From Smittium mucronatum (lineage: Eukaryota > Kickxellomycota > Harpellomycetes > Harpellales > Legeriomycetaceae), in assembly GCA_001953115.1 (NCBI GenBank), contig LSSL01000461.1, forward strand, positions 9,245 through 45,755: a DNA stretch of 36,511 nucleotides, written 5' to 3'. Positions 1-9,577 of the stretch are shown here, one piece after another (position 1 is the first letter of the stretch; each line of letters begins with the position of its first letter). The notes beneath the pieces were generated by a model. The model was given only the letters and a program-made list of their open reading frames with translations. It was not told the DNA's origin and ran no database searches. Position numbers and translations under genes: made by a program.

Positions 1-2120
1 TTTGGGGGGGGGGGAGGGTATTTAAAATATAGCTAAGATTATTTGATTTATTATTAATATTTTCTAACTTAGTATAAATATTTATTTTTGATTTTATAGA
101 ACTTTTATTTCAAGTTTTTTAGAAATAATGATGGCTACAAGGTTTTCATTAATCAATAATTTTATGAAAAATGTTTATTATTCTAGATATCACATATTAA
201 AATAAATTTATTGATTTTTTGAAAATCTAAGAAACGATAAAACCTATACTTTACATTTATTCTAAATTTAATTATTTAATTAAAAAATTATATTATTAAT
301 GGATATAAATGAGTATAAGCAGTAAAAAATAAGCTATAATTGCTATTTAAACTTTCAAATTTAGCCACAGTAAGATGTTTTAAATTATAATTTATCTTTT
401 TTTATTAAAATAAAAAAATTTATAAATAGGATCTGAATTTTAAATTAATCTTCTTATAATTAACCAATTAAGCTGAAATTTTCAATTTAAGCTCAAAGAG
501 AAATTCGTAAATTAAATTTATATTTCTTGATCAAATTTTCAAGAAAGCCGGTTTTTAAAATTTATGTTAAATGAACGTTTAATTTTTATTGAAAATCTGC
601 TAATAACTAATATAGATTTTTTTTTTAACCTCTAGATTTATTTTTTTCCATGTATTTTAGGTAAAAATGATAAATAGTTTGATTTTTATCTTTAGCTTTC
701 GGGTTATACTTTTAAAGGATTCCAGTGATTTTATTTTTTATAAAAAAGCTAGAAATTTTTCAAAAAAAATAGCTCAAGAAATTATTATTTTTATTGTTAT
801 TTTTATAAATGGATTTAGTTTCAAGTTCTTTAATATAATTTTTCTGCTGAACCAATTCAGATGACATATTGGATAATTCGATTAATAATGGGGGGGGTTT
901 TTTGATAAAAAGCGTAGGGTCGAATAAACATCTTCATTTTAATATAAAAACAAAGAGATAAGTATAACATTCCTTAACCTGATATATTTTATTAATAAAA
1001 ATAAAATAAAATGATAACTTTTAATTCCTAGAAAAAATTTAACTAATATTAAATAAAATTAAGTTATAAAATCAATTTATTTTATTTTAATCCTCGCAAA
1101 TTTGCTTGAATTAAATTATTTATGATATACTTTGTTAGAAATACCTCCCATTACAGTCTTTTTAATACTGAATTTTTAAACTATTTAAAAATTCAAATAA
1201 AAAAATTTATGATTTTTAAACACTTTTAAAGAAAAAAATAACCTATTCAAAGAAATTATATATTTATGGGGATTTTTTTTTGAGAGCAGAAACTTTACCG
1301 TTAATTTTTTACTACTTTCTCAATTTAGAATAATATCAACAACATAATATCCAAATTCTTTTTTTAATTCAAAATTGAAATCGTCAAGACAAAATTTTTT
1401 GTTTTCAAAATTAAGAAATATTATTGGCTCATATTTTTCTACCTTATTAATATTTAATATTAAAATAAATTCATATGATGCGATTTTTTTAAATCTTATA
1501 AATAAAACTCCGTTTTTGAAAAGAGTCTCCCGTATATTAAGTTAGAAAGCACTCATTCCAAACCAAATAATAATAGCTATATGGGATTAATAACAAAAAA
1601 TTTGGGGGTTTTTATTAGAACACCTTTTTTCCTCTGAGGAAACTTTTTTTTTTATGGGAAATAAAACAATATTTATTTGGAAATGGTACTCTTTTTTAAA
1701 GACGGTTTAATTGAAAACTTTATATCTTACTGGATAATTGAAAAAAAATCCTACGATTATTATGGAATTCTTATCTCAATGAGAAGTCTTTTAAACTTGT
1801 TATAATGATATGAAATAGTCAATAAGTTGTATATATATTTATTTTATATTTGTACAAAATGATCTTCTACCAAAGCCATATTCATCTATTTTTAGAGAAA
1901 TATATATTTATTATCTCTTTATGTACAACCAATATGTTTTATTTCTAATTATAATTGATCTAAATTAAAAAAAAATAGCGTATAAATCAAAAAATATTTT
2001 AAAAACTGATATTTACGCACAAGGAAAGCGGAGATTTTTCTCTAAAAAAAACTAGAACTAAATTTCATTCAGATATGTTTGTTATTTTTTTAGAAAATTT
2101 AAATGTAAGTTTACAAAAAT
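1..2120. other. AT-rich non-coding stretch
   Basis: No gene is supported. The only long open frame, about 65 codons near 667-864, is a phenylalanine/isoleucine-rich run expected in such AT-rich DNA. G tracts stand out at 4-14 (11 G) and 890-897 (8 G). At 1518-1535 the string AAGAGTCTCCCGTATA resembles the right end of family X elements, but nothing else of an element is recognisable there. Confidence 0.6.
4..14. repeat. poly(G) tract, 11 G
   Basis: Eleven consecutive G at the window start, followed by AGGG. Such tracts are conspicuous in DNA this AT-rich; others are at 890-897, 5805-5815 (as C) and 24529-24542. Run length may be unreliable in the assembly. Confidence 0.9.
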
Positions 2121-2123
2121 TAT

Positions 2124-2165
2124 ATAAGGGAGATTCTTTGGCAGACATGATGCTTTTTTCTTACA
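2124..2165 (+). mobile_element. family X left-end fragment
   Basis: The string GGGAGATTCTTTGGCAGACA followed by a T-rich run and CTTACAAG matches the left end of the short X elements of the 8.6-10.9 kb cluster (GGGAGATTCTTT, then AGAC, then a T run). It lies after TATATAA, like other X insertion sites. No matching right end was found downstream, so this is probably a truncated copy. Confidence 0.45.
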
Positions 2166-4150
2166 AGTTTTATATTCCGATATTATTCATAATAACATTT
2201 GCTTAATAAGTATGTATGGTTTTCAGGATTACGGCTAAAATCTCTTACTTTAGACACTATAAAACTAATATTCATTATATCATTATTTTAACTGAATAAA
2301 ATAAAAACTTAATTCATACCAAAAAAATTATCAAAAACTTGTAAAAAAATATTCAGGTAAGATTTCTTGTATATCTAAGAATCTGCTTTATCCTAAATCT
2401 CAGTTCATAAAAACATTATTTTGGAGAAAATAAAACGTTTAATATTTTTAATTATTCGCTTTTTTGACACTTATTAATGGGGTTTCAATTGAAATCAAAT
2501 ATAAAAATTAAACCTTTTGTTTTTTTAAACAATTTTTTTGCACATTTTTTCACGATTAGCGATAAAATCAGCATAAGTTATGAAAATTTCCACTTCAAAT
2601 AAAAATAAAAATATTTTTTATCATATGATCATAATTAATTAATTTGCTTTTAGTACATTAGAAATATTTGGCTTACTATTTGGTTGTTATTAAAGCTATA
2701 TTATAAATATTCAGATAGTTTTGAAATATTTAGAATGCTTTTTAGTTTAAAATAAAATTGATTTTCGAATTTATCAAAATCGAATCATCTAATTTTAATT
2801 TAGAGAATTTCCTACATCAAAGTTTTTTGAGATTTTCTTTTCTCATAACTTCAATCATTTTAGCTCAACTAAACTCGATATCTCGAAGGTTTATGGTATA
2901 ACTTGGCCAATTTTAGCTAAAATTCGTATGTTTTTTTAAGATTAGACTAAAATAGACTCAATTTTAAATATCAGACTACTTTTGGCTAGTTTTTGAATTT
3001 TTTTCAAAAGCATTATAAAAATATTTATTAAGTTCTCTATGTTTAAAGAAAATAATTTATATTTATAGTATTAGAATCAATACATTTTAAAAATGTAAAA
3101 TTTCTAGTTTTATTCAAGTTCTAAAAGAGTTTTTTTTAATTACAACTTTAGAGATAAAGAATTTTAGATCAAAATTTCTTTTTAAAATTTGCCATTTTGT
3201 TACAACAAAATTAAAAATATATATTTAAACACAAGTAATTAGATTAATATCGGAGTTTTAATTAAGTGCATAGAAAATATTTTTAAAAAAAACCTTCATG
3301 GATTAAGAAATGAAAAACATCAAATAAGAAAAATTCTATACCGAATAGCTATTCAGTTTTAGAAATCAAATACATTTTTGTGAATTAGTATCTATTTTTT
3401 TTATATTCTAGACCTCTATTGAAATTTTTTGAGATTATTATTTAATATTAAAAAAATGAAAAAATTATTATTTTGTTTATTTTAATAATCCTAAATCGAT
3501 TTTTAGTTGAAAGTGGGGTTGTTTGGGTAAATTTCGAATAATATAAATTAATCCAAAAAAAAAAACTGATAATTTTATGAGAAAAATTAGCCCTAGTTTA
3601 TTAACCGGAAATATATTCTATTAACTCAGCCGTAGAGTTGAACTTGAATTATAATTGAATAGTGAGTATTTTATTTAATAAAACTGTTCATTTTTTAATA
3701 GATTAGCGTAACTATACGCAAAGATTTATGAGTTTACAGGTGTTGAAATTCTTTTTGTTTTCCCATCTAAAAATCTCATATATTCAGGCTCATTTCACAA
3801 GAATTTTTTCATCAAAAATATTTAATACACTTTTTCACAAAAAAAATTCTCCTCTCGCGGGAGATATTGGGTATTTATCTTTTTTTATTCTGCGTTTAAT
3901 TATCATATAGTTATCGAATTAAAAGTTTCTATTCAGATTATTCATTTCATTTATAATACTGCTATCCAAAAATTTGGTGACTACAGTGATTAATATATCT
4001 TTTTATACTTGTAAATTTGGCTCTGAAATTTTTTTTAGAAAGTTTAGTTGTTTTAATTTTAAATTAATCGCTTAATTATGCTAATCATGATAAAAAGGAT
4101 ATTTTTAGAGTCAAATTTGTATTGATTTAGAGAATAGAAACCGTTATTTG
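2166..4150. other. AT-rich non-coding stretch
   Basis: No gene or recognisable element is visible. The 60-codon open frame at 3728-3910 has no recognisable motif and low-complexity, phenylalanine-rich composition. I treat it as chance. Confidence 0.6.
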
Positions 4151-4179
4151 TTTTTGAAAGGTTTTTGAAGAAATTCGGA

Positions 4180-4740
4180 TGCTTCATAAAAAAACCCGCC
4201 TCAATAACAACTTGTTTTATTCCATAGCCCCAAAAGTATGCTCCATTTCAAAGTCCCAGTTTCCTGGTATGATCCCTGCTCTTAAGAGAAAAATCAGGAA
4301 GTGTTTTTTTAATTAAAATATTTAGGGCTATTTTTTTGATATTTTTTTTTACCGACCTAGTCCTGAGCTTGCGTTTTCAGTTCTTTGTAGTGGAACTTCT
4401 GAGACTAGGAGATTTTTCACAATTGTTATTTTTAAGTACTATGGATGGTTTTTATTAAAACAATTTTCTTTTGCTGAACTCGGCTTGTAATGATATAATC
4501 TTATCAGAATGTATTGAACTCACCTTTTTAGGCATTAGTAACAACAGAGATATATTTAATGATTTCTTCTTTTTTTAAAAGATTCAAAGTTTGAATATCG
4601 GATTCGCTATCTTGGTGTATTTTCTTACACTAATGATGTTAAAAGTGCGATACTATAAATTAAAGCTAATACCAGATGATTCTCCGTTCAAAAAATAGCT
4701 CTCTTTTGCTGTCCAGATCGATTTTAAGCCTGGATTGCTC
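4180..4740 (-). pseudogene. possible coding relic, unassigned
   Basis: This stretch is less AT-rich than its surroundings. Read on the minus strand it gives short open runs with coding-like composition: one around 4730-4640 contains IWTAKESYFLNGE, which loosely recalls the first-aspartate region of Tc1/mariner transposases, and another near 4260 reads AGIIPGNWDFEMEH. Stops and frame changes separate them and their spacing does not fit one transposase. I infer a decayed transposon or gene fragment, weakly supported. Confidence 0.2.
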
Positions 4741-4810
4741 CTAAAAGTTGATAAATAATAGACTAAAATGTACATATAAAATTACGGTACTTTATTGGAG
4801 AATTAAATAA

Positions 4811-4847
4811 ATCAAAAATCAAAAATCAAAAATCAAAAATCAAAAAT
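4811..4847. repeat. 7-bp minisatellite (ATCAAAA)x5
   Basis: Five exact tandem copies of ATCAAAA plus a partial AT. It lies in non-coding DNA and has no visible functional context. Confidence 0.95.
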
Positions 4848-6069
4848 AAGGGTTTTAGGACTTGAATGAGAATTCTAATTACATCACAGCAATGAGTATT
4901 CCATGACTTAATATTTCACAAGATACGGCGTTCCGCTTTATTCAAATGCAGTTTAAAGTGTTTTTTTTTTAAAGTATTATTAAACAAGATAAAGCCGGTA
5001 TGAAATACAGCAAAAAGATATCAAAAAATATTAAGGTTAAGGAAATATGATTATTTTAAGTGTTTATTTCTCCTGTTGTATTACTGGATATTTTTCTACG
5101 AAAATAGAATTTAATAAAAAATTAAAATGAGAACTACTCTGCTTTTCAAATATTTTTAAGATGCGATTAAGTCATTAATAAATTAAACTCATTTTAGATA
5201 AGATTTTTTTAAAAATTCCTTAAGCTTGTATCTATGGGGTATCTCTAACAGATATAATAGAAATATAGTTCTACCTTAAGAAGGTTAATACGATTAGAAT
5301 TTCTCAAATAGAAATTAGATACCGAAATCTATCCCATTTTAACACTGGTTTTACTGAAATAAAATTTTCACGATTTGTGTCAAGTGGATCTGATCCTCCT
5401 GTTTCGAGATGAATCTCCTAAAAAATACTAGTATTATGAATTTCTAAAATTATACCTATTATTTTCAATGAATATTAGCCTAACTTTAATCAAGATTTAA
5501 TTATAAAATATCTTAAAAACATTTCTCTCGGGTCTGTAAACCATAAAAAGGGATTTTTTATAAGAAAAACTAAAACCAATTACAAATTTATTCCAAAGTC
5601 TTCGAAAAAAATGCAACATATCTCTCCTATACTCGCTATCTTAACTTCATTTATCGCTGATTTTAGTTTTACGAGGGCGGTGGATTTCTTGAACCCGAAG
5701 CTTAGGTTTTATATCAACGCTGTTTTCTACCTAAAATTTACTTGCTTTTCGCAGAAGATTTAGAAGTGATGTCACCATGTAGCCGAATTAAAGAATTCTA
5801 GTCACCCCCCCCCCCATCTCAAAAGAAGTTTTTCAACATTTCCCAATAGAGGTTTGATTAATTTAGAAAGTTGATCTTTATAACCAGATCTGATCGGCTC
5901 AGATATGAATCAGTCTACTTTCCCATTTCTATGCTATTCATTAGTGTGAAAATAAATAAGATGTATTAGAAATTTTAGTTACATATTTTTTGCAGAATGA
6001 AAAAATACTTTTTAAAAATTTTGCCTATTTAAAATTATTATCGATAGTCTTTTAGCCTTTCAAAAGATC
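4848..6069. other. non-coding or relic DNA without an identifiable gene
   Basis: Around 5200-5800 the base composition is closer to coding DNA and several open runs of 30-50 codons exist: a plus-strand run from an ATG at 5611 to about 5766, and minus-strand runs near 5700-5590 and 5410-5300. None shows a motif I recognise, and frames change between them. An 11-C tract sits at 5805-5815. I see old transposon-like debris but cannot name it. Confidence 0.4.
5805..5815. repeat. poly(C) tract, 11 C
   Basis: Eleven consecutive C, the complement of the G tracts elsewhere in the window. The length may be an assembly or sequencing estimate. Confidence 0.9.
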
Positions 6070-6662
6070 TTTACACACATTTTTCGATTTCATTGAACCC
6101 CAGGGTTTAGATCAGGGTTCAATTATTGGAAATTGCCACAATTTTTTTTGTCCATATTCCACCAGTGAATTATTTTCCTTCATTCTTGTATTTTTCTGTC
6201 GAATATAATCATAAACGTTTCGTCTTTAAATTTTATAACAAAAAGGTTCTTTTACCCGATCTGCGCTACCAGTCACCCATATGATCATTGTGGTGTTTAT
6301 GGGAAAGCTTTATAGGTTCGAAAGTCCAAAATTTTAAGCTTAACTATTCATGAAATGCAATCATACTAACTATGATTGTTTTCAATAAAATTTATTATGT
6401 ACCTAGCCTTCCTAGAACTTGATCCATTGCGGCAGAATTCCAGTCCCACTATTTGTATTTTTTTATTCAAATCTTTTTTTGACTATTTAGTCTCACCCAC
6501 AGTAATTTTCTACCGGACCGGCCAGTCAGTTGTTTTGTTTAATAATAATAGCATTTTATCCTTGGGTTTGGTTAATGGAACGAAGTCATTCTCAAATAGA
6601 GGTTTAAGTATCTTGGAGATGATTACATTTATGGGTGTATCATTGATATCCTTGAAAGGGAG
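6070..6662 (-). pseudogene. decayed Tc1/mariner-family transposase
   Basis: One minus-strand frame runs from about 6662 to 6070 with roughly ten in-frame stops and no obvious frameshift. Family landmarks appear in the right order. A segment KTTDWPVR-stop-KITVGETK matches the W..W.k..SDETK block that carries the first catalytic Asp, here changed to Gly (6495-6497). YDCIS-stop (6348-6359) matches GCIS-W, with the Trp codon now TGA. An Asp at 6198-6200 stands where the second catalytic Asp belongs. NPDLNPGV (6096-6119) matches the NPDLNPIE signature, with Glu lost. The last two acidic positions lie 34 codons apart, one short of the DD34E family spacing. The N-terminal DNA-binding region and terminal repeats are not recognisable; the neighbouring gene's stop lies 310 bp away. 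The protein cannot be functional. It could be a relative of whatever mobilised the TA-site X elements, but that is inference. Confidence 0.72.
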
Positions 6663-6877
6663 TTAATTTAAAAATATAAAAATGCAGGCGATATAGAGCA
6701 GTCTTGATTCTAACCAAAATTCATTATGTTTAAGAAGTTAAAAAATAAATAAAAATTATTGAAATCAAAAAATATGAAAGCAAGAAATACTCGAAGTATT
6801 AAAATAAAATCAGTTATCATAAATCTGATTAAATAAATAATCCGGAGACACGTTTCTGAAGATGATGCTAGTTAGTG

Positions 6878-6883
6878 TTTATT
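6878..6883 (-). terminator. candidate polyadenylation signal AATAAA
   Basis: On the minus strand AATAAA occurs about 90 bases after the stop codon of the hydrolase gene, a usual distance for a eukaryotic poly(A) signal. In such AT-rich DNA the hexamer is common, so this is only a candidate. Confidence 0.3.
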
Positions 6884-6971
6884 GATAGAAAAAAGATACC
6901 TAGTTCATGGATGAGCAATAAATAGAGATTTGTGCACAAAAATCAGTATTAACTATATAAATATAATAGGA

Positions 6972-7706
6972 TTATGCAGTGCTGTTTATTTTTGAGAACC
7001 CTGAAACTACAGCACGGAAAGCCTCGTTTGCACGCTCAGCGACCTTTTGATCAGACCATTCGCCTCTAGCAGCACACCAACCATGGATCATATCATCGAA
7101 TCTTTGTTGATAACAAAGAGGCCCGAAAGATTTGGCAGTTAGTACCTCGTAGTCCTTAGAGAAATCACGTTCATTTTGAGAAGGCAAAATTATCATAGGA
7201 GCCTGAGCATTTTCAAAATCACTGATATCTAAAAGAGAAGGGTGAACCAAAGCACCACCAAGATAGAATTTATCGTGAGCTGACAGTTCCATAACCATTT
7301 TAGCACCCCAACAGAACCCAATAAGGAATACTCTATCGATCTTTTCGACATTTACGAGATAGTTTTTAACAGCATTAAAGTCGGACTGTAAAACCTCATA
7401 AGAGCCTTTCTCTTTGACCCACTGGCCAAACTTTTGGCCGTCACCCAAAGCCTCTGCAGATGGAGGAGTATTCCTTAGAAAATCAGGCAATATGACACGG
7501 TAACCACTCTTGGCCAAAATATCTGCACCTTGGTAAGCATTAGGATGAAGGCAGAAAATGTCGTATATATATATAATAGCCTGTTTCGAATCCTTACTTC
7601 CGGAAATATAACATTCTAAATCTTCCTTCAGTTTGAACTTTTCCCCAATAGGGGTGTATTCAGCCTGAACAGGTGGAGTATTGCAGCATTGAGAGATTAA
7701 AGACAT
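6972..7706 (-). CDS. dienelactone hydrolase family protein (alpha/beta hydrolase)
   Basis: Intact 244-residue intronless gene, the only one in the window. Family knowledge: these are Cys-Asp-His alpha/beta hydrolases, probably cytosolic, named after enzymes that open dienelactone rings; the natural substrate of most fungal members is unknown. Sequence: N-terminal CCNTPPV (7-13), typical of fungal members; YDIFCLHPNAYQGAD (48-62) after the second core strand; nucleophile Cys132 in GFCWGAK (130-136); candidate Asp181 in NERDFS; His208 in MIHGWCAARGEW, matching the family HGW.AARG motif. No signal peptide or membrane segment is evident, and the length is normal. The ATG at 7706 is the first after an in-frame TAA four codons upstream (7716-7718). 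G+C of about 40-45%, against about 20% in flanking DNA, indicates selection. It stands alone between a Tc1 relic downstream and a broken frame upstream. The exact substrate cannot be told. Confidence 0.95.
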   Translation of the reverse strand: MSLISQCCNTPPVQAEYTPIGEKFKLKEDLECYISGSKDSKQAIIYIYDIFCLHPNAYQGADILAKSGYRVILPDFLRNTPPSAEALGDGQKFGQWVKEKGSYEVLQSDFNAVKNYLVNVEKIDRVFLIGFCWGAKMVMELSAHDKFYLGGALVHPSLLDISDFENAQAPMIILPSQNERDFSKDYEVLTAKSFGPLCYQQRFDDMIHGWCAARGEWSDQKVAERANEAFRAVVSGFSKINSTA

Positions 7707-8182
7707 TTTTGGATTTTAAATTTTAAAGTATAGCTCTCGAAAGGCAATAAATATTTACTATTTTCAATGGTATCTTTTATTAACGATGAGGGGATATTTA
7801 TATTTTCTGTAGAAAGCAGAATTTTCTCTTCACCCCAATAAATATCTAAATGCTGCTCTAAACCGGGCCGTATAATTTAAATGCATCGAATCTATCTGTA
7901 GGTTCCCTATTTTTAGTATTTTTTGACGTAAACCATTTAAATTACCACTTTTGATCAAATCACCGAATTTTTTTTAATTTCCATAGTTTCCTGGGTCAAA
8001 ATTTTGGCGGATACTTCAGAAGCGTATTTTAGTGTCTCTTTCACAACGACATCTTCCAATAATCTATTAATTCAATAATTTTTTATCCATACACAGGAAA
8101 TGGTAAAACTAGATCGATAATTTGTAATTAATTTAAAAACAAAACTAGACCATATATTTGACACCAAATATGCAATATTCAT
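7692..8182 (-). pseudogene. broken reading frame of unknown identity
   Basis: Three open minus-strand runs with coding-like codon choice follow one another. The first starts at an ATG (8182), has one TGA, and includes LLEDVVVKETLKYASEVSAK; it closes at 7960-7962. Just before that, at a T8 run on the plus strand (about 7968-7975), the frame shifts and a second clean run begins. It includes KSGNLNGLRQKILKIGN and MHLNYTARFRAAFRYLLG and closes at 7830-7832. A third run, back in the first frame, includes EEKILLSTENINIPSSLIKD and overlaps the start of the hydrolase gene. I do not recognise the family. Options are a decayed host gene, a decayed element ORF (gag or ORF1 type), or a real gene with homopolymer sequencing errors or a short intron. 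Confidence 0.4.
7795..7802 (-). promoter_or_regulatory. weak TATA-like candidate upstream of the hydrolase gene
   Basis: TATAAATA on the minus strand, about 90 bases upstream of the ATG at 7706. The position is plausible for a core promoter, but AT-rich background makes such strings frequent. It also lies inside the broken frame described next. Confidence 0.2.
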
Positions 8183-8308
8183 TTGTAAGTTTCTTTATCA
8201 AATACTGATGCCCGAATATAGGAAAAAGCAGGAGCTTTTAAGGAGAAATCGTTAATTATGACGAAATGTAGTACCATCAAATCACCTGTTTGATGGAAAA
8301 GCCATCAA

Positions 8309-8449
8309 CCCTTTCAGGACAGATGGCGAAAAAAGACATTCATTAGATTGATAATACTTACATAACATTGTTATATCAATAATTTAAGCCAATTGAAATT
8401 GTTAATACACACAAACAGGAGTGGCTCAAGAATTTGGGCCCGGAAAGGG
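8309..8449 (+). mobile_element. family A short TTAA element, copy A1 (141 bp)
   Basis: The left end is CCCTTTCAGGAC and the right end CCGGAAAGGG, giving short inverted ends that share CCCTTTC. Flanks are TCAA (8305-8308) and TTAA (8450-8453). The interior is homologous to the copy at 9107-9268, for example AATTGAAATTGTTAATACAC against AATTGAAAGGGTTAATTTAC. TTAA targets and CCC-type termini are the hallmark of piggyBac-type elements. There is no coding capacity, so it would have needed a transposase supplied in trans. Confidence 0.75.
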
Positions 8450-8567
8450 TTAAGCTTGAAGATAAACACATTGCCCAGTTGTATTCATTTATGGTGATAC
8501 ATGGTCCTATTTTGGCATTTTTTCTTTTTAAAATCAAAATTATGGATATTATTTAGTGGGTGACTAA

Positions 8568-8996
8568 TCCTTTCAGGATCCAAAAGCGCATTATATTCTC
8601 ATTTATGAAGTTTAATATTTCCATTCGATGATATATATGGGAGATTCTTTTGAAGGCCAGACTTTTTTTTCTTATGTAAACCATTGGCTACAGAAAATTT
8701 TAGTCACTTCAAGTCAATATAAATGGAAAAAATGTACTTATCCTAATAAATTTTCTACATTTTTCAAATAGATGAATTCTTTTTTTTCAATCTATACCGC
8801 AGTTTAACCAATAATTTCGTTTTGTTATTAATTCTATATTTCTAAATTAAAAAAGTATTAAAAAGTTGGTAGGAAAGCGTCTGCCCTCTAAGAGAATCTC
8901 CCATATATTTATCCAACCGTGAAATTCAACTTTTAATAATACGTTTGCATTGACCGAAAAACTATTTAAATTTTTGTACTGCTTATCCTGAAAGGG
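8568..8996 (+). mobile_element. family A element, copy A2, split by an X element
   Basis: The left end TCCTTTCAGGATCC is preceded by CTAA, a degraded TTAA, and the right end ATCCTGAAAGGG is followed by TTAA (8997-9000). The 429-bp span contains a complete X element at 8636-8905. Without it, about 159 bp remain, the size of the other A copies (141-162 bp). The X element therefore inserted into an existing A copy. Confidence 0.7.
8636..8905 (+). mobile_element. family X element, copy X1, nested in A2
   Basis: Begins TATGGGAGATTCTTTTGAAG and ends AAGAGAATCTCCCATA, flanked on both sides by AT-alternating bases (the target is a TATATA-like site). It shares internal blocks with the other X copies: a T-rich run, then GTAAACCATTGGCTACA near the left, and AAATTAAAAAAGTA then GTCTGCCCTCTAAGAGA at the right. 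Non-coding. Terminal repeats of about 12 bp and a TA-rich target fit a Tc1/mariner-type MITE; the exact target duplication cannot be fixed because the flanks are TA repeats. Confidence 0.75.
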
Positions 8997-9106
8997 TTAA
9001 TTTCATGAAAATCTATTTCTACTTTTGCTTGTCACTTACATTTTTTAGTCAAAATCATTATCCTAGTTTTGTCTCTTTATGATTCTTTATTTTATTTGTT
9101 CATTAA

Positions 9107-9268
9107 CCCTTTCAGGGGCAATGGTGCAAAAAATGGCCTTCTTTTTGCATAATGTTTTCATTAGACTATTATCATTTGTATATCATTGGATAAATAAAGA
9201 AGTTGGGCCAATTGAAAGGGTTAATTTACACAAATAGGAGTGAAGTTACAATTTGGATCCTGAAAGGG
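9107..9268 (+). mobile_element. family A element, copy A3 (162 bp), best preserved
   Basis: Perfect 10-bp inverted ends, CCCTTTCAGG and CCTGAAAGGG, flanked by perfect TTAA duplications (9103-9106 and 9269-9272). The interior begins GGCAATGGTGCAAAAAATGG and shares its right half with A1. This copy defines the family structure. No open reading frame of note. Confidence 0.82.
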
Positions 9269-9313
9269 TTAAAGGAAAATGCTGAATAATTGAACTGGGA
9301 GATTCTTTCTTAA

Positions 9314-9483
9314 CTCTTTCGTCGCCGGTGGGCCATTCCGTGCCATTTTCATGACCAATATTTATATTGCCTTGATTTCCATTAAAAAAATCAACATTCT
9401 ATTGGCTGAAATTTTGAAATTGGCTAATAAGTTTACATAAATTTAGCGAATCGGAGTACTTAGCATACATGGAGACGAAACAG
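9314..9483 (+). mobile_element. family B short TTAA element, copy B1 (170 bp)
   Basis: Flanked by perfect TTAA (9310-9313 and 9484-9487). The ends are CTCTTTCGTCGCC and, reversed, CTGTTTCGTCTCC: imperfect inverted repeats of about 13 bp with CpG-containing cores, different from the CAGG core of family A. The interior GGGCCATTCCGTGCCATTTT matches B2 at 11318. It sits inside the left part of X4, so it is younger than X4. Confidence 0.75.
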
Positions 9484-9577
9484 TTAAACCATAATCTTTT
9501 TCATCATTCATACTATTTGCTCAATATGGATATATGCAGAATTATTAATAAAAATTAAAGTAACTAAAATTAGTCAT

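Noticed and set aside
667..864. 65-codon open frame on the plus strand
   Set aside because: Phenylalanine/isoleucine-rich, no motif, composition expected from AT-rich non-coding DNA.
4811..4847. CRISPR-like or telomeric repeat
   Set aside because: Contiguous 7-bp units without spacers and not a known telomere motif; a simple minisatellite.
6376..6666. 96-codon plus-strand open frame
   Set aside because: It is the antisense shadow of the decayed Tc1/mariner transposase on the minus strand, which shows family motifs.
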